Shown here in pieces: positions 33,550 through 42,884 of a DNA stretch of 64,000 bases. The stretch spans positions 638,001 through 702,000 of the forward strand of contig CAJNDS010002723.1 in assembly GCA_905221605.1 (NCBI GenBank). Direction: 5' to 3'. A model generated the notes under the pieces. That model saw only the letters and a program-made list of their open reading frames with translations, had not been told where the DNA came from and searched no databases. A program made the translations under genes and the position numbers. Each line of letters starts with the position of its first letter. Within the stretch, counting starts at the first letter, position 1. This stretch comes from Symbiodinium natans. Taxonomy: Eukaryota > Sar > Dinophyceae > Suessiales > Symbiodiniaceae.

Positions 33550-34791
33550 TACACCGCAGCACAAACCAGAAGCCCGGTTTCAACGCGATGATGTCTGCAA
33601 GCCGGAAACACCCCTAGCCAACTCCTCCACCCAACCTCCCGCCCCCCAACCTGGCACGTACTTGAGGAGTGTAAATTCTTGCTTTGCAAATGGGTCGTCC
33701 GTCCTTTCCTCCAGACCTACAATGATTGAAATGGACCCTCCGCAGGGAGTCGGCTTGTAATTCGCCCGTTGCTGGCCACTACATCCAAGAACCAGTCCAA
33801 CAAAAGTCGGGTAGCGGAGGGGAAGCCCGAAATGATGAGTGCCTACGCAGTTCATGCTCACTGTTGTTCAAAGCATTGGCATCAACCTCAGTATCGGGAC
33901 CATGCGCGAGAGTGCACGTGTTGCCGCCGAGGCATTTCAGCATGATTGCATGCACTTACAGGGCTGTTCGGGAGGCAAGTGCGCAAGTGAAAAAGACGAT
34001 GCATCACGCATCTCCAACCTGCTCAAGCTTGGGGGATGTGGCTTGGGGTTGAGGAGTTCCAGAACAACAAGACGCAGTGGGCCTGGTGTGATGGGCTCTA
34101 CCCAACGCCCCCGGAGGCAGACTGTCACGCGCAGGCAGGGCGATAATTCTGGTAGCCGGGGATGGGAATGGCCAATTTGCACGTGCAGGGCTGCACCGGC
34201 AACGAGCACTACTGTCACTGCGAGACTGAAACTGCCTGCGTCGCCCTAGGCTGGGTGGCAGTTCGGGGAGACAGAAAGGGCAGATCCACTTCGAGACTGT
34301 GCACCCTGCAGCACTTGCACTGAGGTGGTAACTGGAAGGAGCACCAGTGCTGGCAGGATTTGCAGTGGATGGCCGCCGAGGTGCACAAGGCACACCTGCG
34401 ACTCTTGCGATGCTGTCAGCCCACGTCGTATTTGAGCATCGCTTGTCAGGGCATCGCCAAGGCTATCCATCAGGGCACCTGCCGCTCGACGCAAACGGCA
34501 CAACAACTTGTGTTTCAGAGCCGCGAGACTTCTTCGCGCAAACTTCATTTTCAGGTGAGGACGTGGAGGCGTACCATAGCAAGCTGGAGTATGCCGTCGA
34601 CTGGCTAGGCCGCGACCATTGCACTGAGTCCTCCTAAACCATCCTAAACCCTGATTAAACCCTAAACCCTAAACCCTAAAAACCTTATGAAGCCTCTGCC
34701 ACTGAGAATGTTCAGGGGCGTAGATCGCCAGGCTCCAACTGCTGTCTCAGCGGCATGTCCGTTTGCCAGGCCGAGCCGACGCTTTGCGAGG
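24265..34791 (+). CDS. Secreted cysteine-rich repeat protein gene 1, multi-exon
   Basis: ATG 24265 opens a signal peptide, MTSKLTLLSFCLGLLPLGVA then ESCGTG. A short exon near 24432 has GDATCAARAAALLQH. Exons at 25339 (GMQSIREALAEAVGFGLVAS) and 25597-25950 (ICVFTFQCPPGASPEEV, then a Thr/Pro/Ser stalk) resemble an alpha-beta extracellular fold. Cys-rich exons of a repeated unit follow, near 26038, 26224, 26442, 26762, 26922, 27447, 27657, 28122, 30266, 30521, 31241, 31780, 32049, 32980, 33370, 34045, 34180, 34330, 34550 and 34716. The unit reads C-x-C, GxxW, TC, GTC, PAxKCCASFPAxxCD, MTPCKDxADF, WCDF. No Pfam name is recognised and no membrane segment was seen. It is probably a secreted or wall-associated protein; exon edges are approximate. 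Confidence 0.6.
25597..25953 (+). CDS. Gene 1, extracellular N-terminal exon with Ser/Thr/Pro stalk
   Basis: After ATAGATGCAG the frame VQGTADAICVFTFQCPPGAS runs to LDFHPCKSLDDYQPDAK. The first half is a compact alpha-beta-like segment (ITAQSFLNILIPKVGQLG). The second is a Thr/Ser/Pro-rich linker (STLAPTSTNAPTSSMP) likely to be glycosylated. It is preceded by the exon at 25339-25440. The fold is an inference. Confidence 0.55.
26571..26691 (+). mobile_element. MITE-like element, copy 1
   Basis: Begins CTTGCAGGTTCACGGTACT and ends AGTACTCATGAGCCTCCAAG, near-perfect terminal inverted repeats. A TA lies at the left edge; the right edge is degenerate. It lies between two Cys-rich exons, so in an intron of gene 1. 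Same termini as 40502-40659 and 60861-60998. Confidence 0.65.
26844..26869 (+). repeat. Telomere-like array (TTTAGGG) in an intron
   Basis: Three heptamers between the exon ending KCCASWP (near 26800) and the exon FCEPDAKVPSPCK (from about 26922). Confidence 0.8.
27052..27074. repeat. (AT)n microsatellite
   Basis: About eleven AT units in an intron of gene 1. Confidence 0.9.
28500..28790. repeat. AT-rich quasi-palindromic repeat
   Basis: Repeated ATCATAC, TATCATAC and GTATGATA words on both strands, with palindromes such as ATCATATGAT. It lies in a long putative intron or gap of gene 1 and has no coding capacity. Confidence 0.75.
28909..28992 (+). repeat. Telomere-like array (CCCTAAA)
   Basis: About 10 heptamers, with variants at both ends. 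Confidence 0.9.
29471..29539 (+). repeat. Telomere-like array (CCCTAAA)
   Basis: Nine to ten heptamers, including CCCCAAA and CCCTGAA variants. Confidence 0.9.
29699..29809 (+). repeat. Imperfect tandem pair, about 50-60 bp units
   Basis: Both units share CATGT-TTCTGA-TACT, TTAAACCCA-TAAGAA and AGATC/TGATC. The second lacks about 11 bases. Confidence 0.7.
30135..30250 (+). repeat. Telomere-like array (CCCTAAA) ending just before an exon
   Basis: About 16 heptamers. The acceptor ACTCCTCAG of the exon at 30266 follows within 16 bases. Confidence 0.95.
30266..30370 (+). CDS. Gene 1, Cys-rich exon (GGC to SFPAT part)
   Basis: After CTCCTCAG the frame reads EAIEDGGCADLDYDGD then ISWPAKKCCSSFPAT. 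The next exon starts VCQPTAKRMTPCKD at 30521. Together they rebuild the family motif SFPAT-VC-PTA-MTPC, which fixes the intron as 30371-30520 with a GC donor and AG acceptor. TTTAGGG heptamers begin 13 bases into that intron. Confidence 0.65.
30384..30474 (+). repeat. Telomere-like arrays within an intron, TTTAGGG then CCCTAAA-like
   Basis: About nine TTTAGGG units (30384-30450), then a short inverted CTTAAACCCTATACCCCTAA (30455-30474), giving the intron potential to fold on itself. Confidence 0.85.
31241..31610 (+). CDS. Gene 1, exon with a complete Cys-rich unit
   Basis: After GCGCAG the frame runs VPNASTCRSHKGCHGD, NYCHCEEESSCLALGGRFM, SRTCGEDL, EAGSGRCSDVS, WSSRKCCASYPANVC, MTPCKDAADFLP and NEWC. 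This is a full unit in one exon, so introns are not at fixed positions in every repeat. It is followed by a G-run and then a tandem repeat. Confidence 0.7.
31668..31767 (+). repeat. Tandem pair, about 50 bp units
   Basis: Two units sharing GGGGTACTC-AACCCC-TATCTT and GGACTGTGAGTAG, next to a polyG run (31650-31667), in an intron of gene 1. Confidence 0.8.
31945..32027. repeat. TA and CATA microsatellite
   Basis: Runs of TATA and ACAT between two Cys-rich exons. Confidence 0.9.
32049..32745 (+). CDS. Gene 1, long exon with almost two Cys-rich units
   Basis: The best-supported coding block of the family: one frame from NQESCAAVGGSWTQRTC to MWAHCDFWRDGAV. It contains KCCASYPASVCDPTAKKMTP and KCCASFPATLCDPTARLMTP, each followed by PCKD-[EAD]-AD. 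Between them come HEWCDF, CNAYSDGCSCDTSEKC, VGAEWKVSTC and a helix (PEQHRALQEARQNGTC). Even cysteine numbers and Asn-x-Thr sites suit a secreted, disulfide-bonded protein. The frame stays open to 32867, but sequence after about 32745 becomes repetitive and is probably intron. Confidence 0.8.
33510..33549. repeat. (GA)n microsatellite
   Basis: GAGACAGAGA then pure GA, directly after the exon that ends near LHDQDTPRC. Confidence 0.9.
33560..33915. other. Nothing recognisable
   Basis: Putative intron of gene 1 between the exon near 33370-33480 and a weak one near 33920-34020. Confidence 0.4.
34633..34682 (+). repeat. Telomere-like array (CCCTAAA) before an exon
   Basis: Five to six units, imperfect at the left, upstream of the exon at 34716. 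Confidence 0.9.
34716..34791 (+). CDS. Gene 1, last recognised Cys-rich exon
   Basis: After AATGTTCAG the frame reads SNCCLSGMSVCQAEPTLCE, and GTTTAGGG follows directly at 34792, giving a GT donor inside the array. The paralogous segments in genes 2 and 3 read CCSSGMSVCEAWAS. It lies between a CCCTAAA array and a TTTAGGG array. Confidence 0.6.
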
Positions 34792-34856
34792 GTTTAGGGT
34801 TTAGGGTTTAGGGTTTAGGGTTTAGGGTTTAGGGTTTAGGGTTTAGGGTTTAGGGT
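34791..34856 (+). repeat. Telomere-like array (TTTAGGG) directly after an exon
   Basis: Nine perfect heptamers. Confidence 0.95.
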
Positions 34857-35075
34857 AGCATGCAACGTAAGCCACGCTTGCTTTGTTATTTGGCGTGGGT
34901 CGGCGATTTTTTGAGTCTACGTTGTCGTGCAGGCACTTGCCGCGGGTGTGAGCCCTTACGAGAGTCCATATGAGATGACTCGCTGACATGGCGGACGCCA
35001 GATGCCTGACGAACATTGGCTTCGATGATCCGCTCAGAAGACTCCTAGCAGCCCCTAAACTGGCCCCCAAAAATA

Positions 35076-35128
35076 TAAACCCTAAACTCTGAACCCTGAA
35101 GCCCTAAACCCTAAAGCCTAGACCCTAG
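35076..35128 (+). repeat. Telomere-like array (CCCTAAA), degenerate
   Basis: About seven units with several variants, between genes 1 and 2. Confidence 0.85.
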
Positions 35129-35258
35129 ACAGATTTTGTAGTGGATCCTCGTCAAGTCCAGGACCACCTGTTGCGACATGATGGCATGAGGCCCAGCCTG
35201 GCGACAAAGGGGCGGCCGGTCTCATCGTGCTGTTGAAGCCATTTGGGTAGCCGTGGGA

Positions 35259-37665
35259 GACGCGGGGGAGACATGGCTGTCCCGCAGCCGTGAGCCTCAT
35301 CCTTCCCCCCCAAAACTTTCACTTGCCGAAACCGCTGCCTCGAGACCAGGCGCAGAGTCTCGCCCTATTGTTGCCACATTGTTGCCATGCCTGTCGCCGA
35401 GTCGCGACTGGCATTGCCGCATGTTGCAGGATGGCTTCGAGGTCGACTTTGACTTGCCTGCTTCTGCGCGCCTTCCTTCTCTCCAGGGCGCAGCGCTGCG
35501 ATGAAGGACAGCCGCCAGCTCGAGGAGGAGCGAGAAGATGAAGAGACATGAAGAGCGGACGGGAGGAGACGCCGCCTGCGCTGCCCGTTCGTCGGCTTTG
35601 CTCCAGCACAGCGCCCGCAGAGACCCCAGATCGAGTGCGAAGCTGCAGTTGGGAATAGTTGGAGGCATGTCCAAAGAAGAACCTGGACCTGTCTTGGCAG
35701 GTCAGATGCCTTCAGGCGTGTCGGCGTGTCCATTGCACCGCATCACATACGCATACATGCGCGAACCGATAGATGACACATGGTGGATAGCACTTGCACT
35801 CGGTCACCGTATGATGCATTCTCCAGCACGCTGTGCAGGAGAGAGTACCTATGGTGGAGGCTCGCCGTTGTCGCCTTGCAGGGATGCTGCACTCGCGTTC
35901 AAGCTCTTTCCGCCCTGCAGGAGAGAGTCTCTACGGAGGCTCTTCGCTCCCGCCTATCTGCAAGGATTCCGCGGACTTCATGCCAGAGAAGGAGATGTGG
36001 GCCTATTGCGACATGTATTCGGCCGGCGTCGTGGTACCACCGGATGCTAGGCTGCCTTGAGATGCCTTGCCTTGAGTCTGAGGCGCCTAGTAACTTAGTA
36101 GCCTGGTACCGGGCCATGCCTGGTGTCTTGAGGCTGACGTCTGCAATGCGCAGACTGGATGCTATGGTGACCAGGGCTGGTGCCACTGCGAGAAGAAGGA
36201 AGGCTGCGTGGCCGTGGGTGGCACATGGATCGCGCAGACTTGCGCAATGGAGATGGACACCTTCAGGCGGTTTTCATGTTTTCAGGGCTCGTGTAGGACC
36301 CGAGTCTTTGTCGCGCACATGGACCATATCTTAAGTGACCGCTTGTGAAATCTTGTGAAGCCCCTCGGCAGTCCGGAGCAAATCGATGCGCTGCGCTTGG
36401 CGGACGTGAACGGGACTTGCGTTGACATCTATGCCCAGGGCATGGCAGTCGCGGACACTGGGGCTATGTCATTGATGCGGTGTCGGCATGTTGTCTTCCG
36501 AGTGTGCGTAGAGCAGACAGAGCAGTAAAGCGCTTCCCCAAGCATGCTCTTATCTCTCCTGTGCCCTTGAGCTGGAGGATTTCGCAGGCTGGACGGCGCA
36601 GTCCTGCTGCCAGTCCTTCCCAGCCTCCGTCTGCAACAAGACGCTCCTGCCCCAAACGCCGTGCTTGCACGATGAGGACCTCCCCAAGCTGTCTGTACGC
36701 ATAGGGCATAGTAGGACTCACCAAAGTCTCACTACGAGTCCCACTGCAAGGTTTTGACTGGGCATCATTGGGATCAATGTCATGTTGTGGCATATCGTGA
36801 TCCGCGCAACGCGACAGGACTTCGAGCACAACAAGACCCAATGGGCCTGGTGCAATCTCTACCCCACGCCAACCGAGCATGACTGCAAAGCGCAGGCACG
36901 GCCTGCGAATGTGGGGAGTGCCAAGGGAGGAGCGAGTCCGTATTGCGGCGGATTCACTTTCACTGCGTATGCTCGTGCATGGTGCAGGGCTGTGAAGGCA
37001 GCGAGTGGCACTGCCACTGCGAAGAAGAAGAGAGCTGCGTCGCCCTAGGCTGAATCTGACCGTCAAATCCTGTCGAACGCCTGCTGCATGTTTGCTACGG
37101 TGCTGTTGTTGCCCAGCGCGAGGCGGCCAGTGGTCGGAGTACCAGTGCTGGCAGGACTTGAAGTGGATGGCAGCCACGGTGCACGAGGCCCGACATGCTG
37201 AGGGCATGTGGGCATGTCTTGTGCAAAAGCAGGGATGAGCTGAGCTGCTTGATCCGCTGCGCGTGCAGGGCATCGCGAAGGCCAAGCACCAGCACAGCTG
37301 CCGCTCGGCTGCAGGCTGTTTCAGCAGCTGCTGCAGGAGGCGCTTCGTGCCTCAGCAATGTCTCAGCTATAGGGTCACTAGCACCAGTTCTAAGGCGATG
37401 ATATCGAAGTCTATCACAGCAAGCTGGAATACCAGGTGGAGTGGTTGGGTGGGGACCCTGGCTGTGCATGTGCACTGAGTGAGTAGTGTGAGCGATGTCG
37501 TGCGCCCAGGCAAATCATGCTGTTCCTCTGGCATGTCCGTTTGCGAGGCCTGGGCGTCAAGGCATGTCTGAGATGTGGGCACTGGTGTGCGTCTTGGCAG
37601 GAGCTGTGAGCGACTAGGGCTAGCTCGACATGTAGATGGTCGGGTGAGGAAAATGCTGCTCGAAT
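35259..37665 (+). repeat. Tandem segmental duplication, copy A
   Basis: About 2.4 kb nearly identical to 37991-40350, offset about 2,732 bases at the left and 2,707 at the right because of indels. One is about 25 bases present near 36291-36316 in copy A only. Homology fades upstream, where weak similarity may extend to about 35140. Confidence 0.92.
35431..37580 (+). CDS. Secreted cysteine-rich protein gene 2, multi-exon
   Basis: ATG 35431 gives a signal peptide-like MASRSTLTCLLLRAFLLSRA then QRCDEG. An exon near 35553 carries GDAACAARSSALLQH, matching gene 1. Cys-rich pieces follow: PICKDSADFMPEKEMWAYCDM (about 35953), CNAQTGCYGDQGWCHCEKKE and GGTWIAQTCAME (about 36140), SPEQIDALRLADVNGTC (about 36370), QSCCQSFPASVCNKTLL (about 36600), NKTQWAWCNLYPTPTEHDC (about 36835), GCEGSEWHCHCEEEESCVAL (about 36985), YQCWQDLKWMAA, IEVYHSKLEYQVEWLGG and CCSSGMSVCEAWAS. 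This is about two units plus a distinct C-terminal part. Short exons are separated by 60-150 bp introns. No membrane helix besides the signal. Confidence 0.58.
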
Positions 37666-37990
37666 GACGGTGGTGCATGCGTGTAGGCCATGGCCTCCGA
37701 TACACCAAAACTCCAGAGCGTGGGGGCGTCACAGGGGTTTGAAGGGGGATCCTCCAATCCTCTATCATCCTGGTCTTCTTGTTCCAGATGCCTCTCGGCC
37801 AAGGGGACGAGGCGAAAATCGTATCAATGATTCTGCTTTAACAGCCAGGACGGTCGACCCCCTCAGAGTTATCTCAGAGTTGCAAAGTGATTGAAATACT
37901 GAAATACATTGGGGGTACATTTAAGGGTTTCAGGGACCTTGGATTGTGGTCCACACATCTTCTTTCAGCCACTTGGGTGAAGGCATGAGT

Positions 37991-40350
37991 GACGCGGGGG
38001 AGACATGGCTGTCCCGCAGCCGTGAGCCCCATCCTTCCCCCCCGAAACTTTCACTTGCCGAAACCGCTGCCTCGAGACCAGGCGCGGAGTCTCACCCTAT
38101 TGTTGCCACACTGTTGCCATACCGCCGAGTCGCGACTGGCATTGCAGCTTCGCATTTTGCAGGATGGCTTCGAGGTCGACTTTGACTTGCCTGCTTCTGC
38201 GCGCCTTCCTTCTCTCCAGGGCGCAGCGTTGCGATGAAGGACAGCCGTTAGCTCGAGGAGGAGCGAGAAGATGAAGAGACATGAAGAGCGGACGGGAGGA
38301 GACGCCGCCTGCGCTGCCCGTTCGTCGGCTTTGCTCCAGCACAGCGCCCGCAGAGACCCCAGATCCAGTGCGAAGCTGCAGTTGGGAATTGTTGGAGGCA
38401 TGTCCAAAGAAGAACCTGGACCTGTCTTGGCAGGTCAGATGCCTTCAGGCGTGTCGGCGTGTCCATTGCACCGCATCACATACGCATACATGCGCGAACC
38501 GATAGATGACACATGGTGGATAGCACTGGCGCTCGGTCACCGCATGATGCATTCTCCAGCACGCTGTGCAGGAGAGAGTACCTATGGTGGAGGCTCGCCG
38601 TTGTCGCCTTGCAGGGATGCTGCACTCGCGTTCAAGCTCTTTCCGCCCTGCAGGTGAGAGTCTCTACGGAGGCTCTTCGCTCCCGCCTATCTGCAAGGAT
38701 TCCGCGGACTTCATGCCAGAGAAGGAGATGTGGGCCTATTGCGACATGTATTCGGCCGGCGTCGTGGTACCACCGGATGCTCGGCTGCCTTGAGATGCCT
38801 TGCCTTGAGTCTGAGGCGCCTAGTAACTTAGTAACCTGGTACGGGGCCATGCCTGGTGTCTTGAGGCTGACGTCTGCAATGCGCAGACTTCATGCTATGG
38901 TGACCAGGGCTGGTGCCACTGCGAGAAGAAGGAAGGCTGCGTGGCCGTGGGTGGCACATGGATCGCGCAGACTTGCGCGATGGAGATGGACACCTTCAGG
39001 CGGTTTTCATGTTTTCAGGGCTGACATGGAGCATATCTTAAGTGACCGCTTGTGAAATCTTGTGAAGCCCCTCGGCAGTCCGGAGCAAATCGATGCGCTG
39101 AAGTTGGCGGACGTGAACGGGACTTGCGTTGACATCTATGCCCAGGGCATGGCAGTCGCGGACACTGGGGTTATGTCACTGATGCGGTTTCGGCATGTTG
39201 TCTTCCGAGTGTGCGTAGAGCAGATAGAGCAGGAAAGCGCTTCCCCAAGCATGCTCTTATCTCTCCTGTGCCCTTGAGCTGGAGGATTTCGCAGGCTGGA
39301 CGGCGCAGTCCTGCTGCCAGTCCTTCCCAGCCACCGTCTGCAACAAGACGCTCCTGCCCCAAACGCCGTGCTTGCACGATGAGGACCTCCCCAAGCTGTC
39401 TGTACGCATAGGGCATAGTAGGACTCACCAAAGTCTCACTACGAGTCTCACTGCAAGGTTTTGACCGGGCATCCTTAGGATCAATGTCATGTTGTGGCAT
39501 ATCGTGATCCGCGCAACTCGACAGGACTTCGAGCACAACAAGACCCAGTGGGCCTGGTGCAATCTCTACCCCACACCAACCGAGCATGACTGCAAAGCGC
39601 AGGCACGGCCTGTGAATGCGGGGAGTGCCAAGGGAGGAGCGAGTCCGTGTTTCGGCGCGCTCAGTATAACTGCTCCCGCGCGGTGCAGGGCTGTGAAGGC
39701 AGCGAGTGGCACTGCCACTGCGAAGAAGAAGAGAGCTGCGTCGCCCTAGGCTGAATCTGACCGTCAAATCCTGTCGAACGCCTGCTGCATGTTTGCTACT
39801 GCTACGGTGCTGTTGTTGCCCAGCGCGAGGCGGCCAGTGGTCGGAGTACCAGTGCTGGCAGGACTTGAAGTGGATGGCAGCCACGGTGCACGAGGCCCGA
39901 CATGCACAGGGCATGTGGGCATGTCTTGTGCAAAAGCAGGCATGAGCTGAGCTGCTTGATTCGCTGCGCGTGCAGGGCATCGCGAAGGCCAAGCACCAGC
40001 ACAGTTGCCGCTCGGCTGCAGGCTGTTTCAGCAGCTGCTGCAGGAGGCGCTTCGTGCCGCAGCAATGTCTCAGCTATAGGGTCGCTGGTACCCGTCCTAA
40101 GGCGATGATATCGAAGTCTATCACAGCAAGCTGGAATACCAGGTGGAGTGGTTGGGTGGGGACCCTGGCTGTGCATGTGCACTGAGTGAGTAGTGCGAGC
40201 GATGTCGCGCGCCCAGGCAAATCATGCTGTTCCTCCGGCCAGTCCGTTTGCGAGGCCTGGGCGTCAAGGCATGTCTGAGATGTGGGCACTGGTGTGCGTC
40301 TTGACAGGAGCTGTAGCCCGATGATCGGGTGAAAATGCTGCTCCAATGAA
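37991..40350 (+). repeat. Tandem segmental duplication, copy B
   Basis: Direct-orientation partner of 35259-37665. Some candidate exons are unchanged between copies. A unique spacer of about 325 bp separates the copies. Confidence 0.92.
38164..40280 (+). CDS. Secreted cysteine-rich protein gene 3, multi-exon
   Basis: Duplicate of gene 2 with the same signal peptide (ATG 38164), the same ALLQH exon (about 38286) and the same order of Cys-rich exons. Small changes include ADMEHILSDRL near 39025, where copy A has about 25 extra bases, SFPATVCNKTLL instead of SFPASVCNKTLL, and PVNAGSAKGG instead of PANVGSAKGG. Because the candidate exons keep their cysteines, both copies look functional. Product location and role are as inferred for gene 2. 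Confidence 0.57.
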
Positions 40351-40501
40351 GGAGTTGTCCTTTTGGGCACAGGAGGTAGTGCGGGTGGCGGAGGGAAGGA
40401 CTCATTCGAGAAAGGCTTTCGCTCTGATGCGTGTGACGAAGTCACGCGCTGAACAATATCTTACGACCTGATGGCAGCGGGTTTAATTCTGTCCAGGCGT
40501 A

Positions 40502-40659
40502 CTTGGAGGTTCGTGGTACTTGTTAGCCAATTATAACTATAACTGTAACTATAACTGTACTTATTCCCCACTTCCAGGCCCCTTAAGTGCCCTAGTTCGG
40601 TTACAAGTACAGTTATAAGCGCAGCTTTAATTGGTTGGTTAGTACCATGAACCTCCAAG
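40502..40659 (+). mobile_element. MITE-like element, copy 2
   Basis: 158 bp. Left end CTTGGAGGTTCGTGGTACT, right end AGTACCATGAACCTCCAAG: inverted repeats of about 19 bp with one mismatch. The interior is AT-rich with repeated TAACTATAACTG. TA precedes it; AA follows. Confidence 0.75.
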
Positions 40660-41360
40660 AAAAGGACTTGTCATGTCGCATCCTTACTTATTTGTAGGAA
40701 CCCCCCCCAAAAAAGGGTCCTCTCTTCGGAAACCTCCCCGCCCTCTCAGTCATTCGCATGTTGACAGCGGGCTGCGTAAGAAGAGCCGCATGACCCTGAA
40801 ACATCCTGAAGCCTGCATCCTCCGAAGCCACGAACCCTCCTCCTGTCACTTTAGGGCTGGTGTGTTCTTGAAACCTGGACTGCTCCTTGAATCAACACCT
40901 CAAGCCCCTCTCCCACACGGCTTCCAAATTAGCTTCCCTTCAACACCATTCCTCCCTTCTTAATTTGCGTGACCTTCGTCAGTGGGCACGCTGCGTAGGC
41001 CCCAAATCACAAGCCCTTTGCCCCGTCTTCACCTTCGCCCATATCACGTGACATACTTGACTGCAGGAGATCACGTGGCGGCAGCCGCAGAAGTTTGAGC
41101 TCTCTGCTTGGTGTCAAAAAGCAGCCTCCTCTTACCGATGCTGTGTGGTAGGCCCGGTAAGGTAGAGCGTGGCGCGTTGCAGACTGTGCACGTAGACTGG
41201 CAGGCCGCTGGCAAGCATCTCAGCTTGGGCCAAAATGGAGGCACCACAGCCTCGCAACACGCACGACTTTTTGGACGCTTCTGCCCAGCACTTCAAAAGG
41301 GGGCGCATGGGGCGCTGGCGGGAGGCGTGCGCGACGCCTGCGCCCATACATAGCACCGTT
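40660..41360. other. No gene recognised
   Basis: Short open frames only, between the third Cys-rich gene and the retroelement remnants. Confidence 0.4.
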
Positions 41361-41366
41361 GGGCCC

Positions 41367-41684
41367 TTACACATTCCCAAAACAAGATACACTACGACCG
41401 CCACTCAAAAGGCTCCCGTCGTGCAAAAGGTGGTCATAGTCGGGCTCCCACCACCTCCAGCCCTCTGCATAGGCGTGGGTGAAAGACAACCGGCTGACCT
41501 GATCGCTCACTTTGGCCGAGCCAGCGACGCGTTGCCATTCCGGCCACCAGTTGTGCTCCTCGATGAAGGTCCAGATGATCTGCAGAAGCCTGTTCACGGA
41601 GTCGTCTTTACCATAGCCCTTCAGTAGCGCGTGCTTTGGTGGCTCATTGTCCACGAAAAAGGAGTGTATGCATCGGGAGTTCAT
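41367..41684 (-). pseudogene. Retroelement RNase H-like remnant
   Basis: Minus-strand frame of 105 codons with FVDNEPPKHALLKGYGK, LLQIIWTFIEEHNWW and VAGSAKVSDQVSRLSF. The pattern D-N-E, ALL-GY, LL-W and V-S-N-x-D-SR resembles the RNase H-like domain following reverse transcriptase in several retroelements, inferred from resemblance only. It is short and isolated, so probably a fossil. Confidence 0.45.
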
Positions 41685-41689
41685 TCCGT

Positions 41690-42880
41690 AGGGCTAGAAG
41701 GAGCATTGGTACTTCTGCGAGTAGTCAAGGGGTGTTGGAGCGGTCAGGTGGCTCGTCAAACGAACTGCTTGGCGTGGGCGGCAGCGCGCGGGAGCGAGCC
41801 GCCGAAACATGTTGCCCGTCGCCCGAATTGCAAGCCAACGCCATTCGTGCCCACAAACCTCGATGTTGTCGAGCAAGTGCCGACCCCGGAGACAACGCAA
41901 ATCCAGCCCCCCCTCTGCGGCCGTCCACGGCCGCAGCGGCACGCTGGGCCTGGAGAGAACGCTTGAACTGCAAACTTTCCGGTTCCACGGGCTCCCGCTG
42001 CCAGCACTGGGACCGCCGATGCATCGCCCAAAGAAAAAAGAACCGAAGCGTCAGCCCCAGTCATACTGAAACGAGCTGGCTGTTGCACCGGATTCTTTTT
42101 GCCGAAAATACAAAGTCTGAAGCGGGCACCCCTGTCCTCACACCGCTGCGCTGTCGCAAGGGTTCGTCCGATGCTGAGCCTCCGCCAGTCCCGCCCAGCA
42201 TCAACGACGTTGCGGGCCTGCAGATCGCGCGCCGCGGCCGTTCCCGACGTGCGCGCGTTACCGACGGCACCTCGGGGTGCTTAGCCCAAATCCGTGCGCA
42301 AGCCTCCCGCTCGGCCTGCTCCTTCTGTTGAAGAAACCGTGCAGGAGGCCGCGCAGGACTATGCGCTCCACACCTTCACCTCCAACGACGCGCCCGAACA
42401 GCACCGCCTCCGGGCGTCCTGTGTTGTGTTGCAACCATGTTGCTGCCACGTGAGGTGCAGCGTGGCGACCTGCCAGGGTGTACCCTGTCTTTGCTCGGGA
42501 TGTCCAGCTGGATGACATCCATGTCCTTGCAAATGCAGGAGAGTCATGTGGAGAAAGCATGCGTCCTTTGTCCCTATGTTTTTAATTATAAAATTGTGTG
42601 CCCTTTCAGTGTTCTTGTAGCTTCTGGAAAGAACACGTTGAAGCTATGAATGAAATGAACGTATGAACGTAGCGTGTTATCTTCTCATGTTGTGAACGCA
42701 ACAGTAATATTATAGACGCAAAGGAAGACATGAACTGCTTGAATATTTTCACCTTTATCTATCACCAGCAATTATGGGCACGTAATCAATGCATTTACCA
42801 CCTATTTCTGATGCTTTTCTATTCTCAACGGAGTTCGTTCATTCTCGAATCTCACACCGCGGGAACGACTACATGAATGA
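41690..42880. other. Unassigned, probably decayed element sequence
   Basis: GC-rich to about 42500 with open frames on both strands, none recognised; AT-rich and empty from about 42560 to 42880. Confidence 0.4.
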
Positions 42881-42884
42881 ATGA

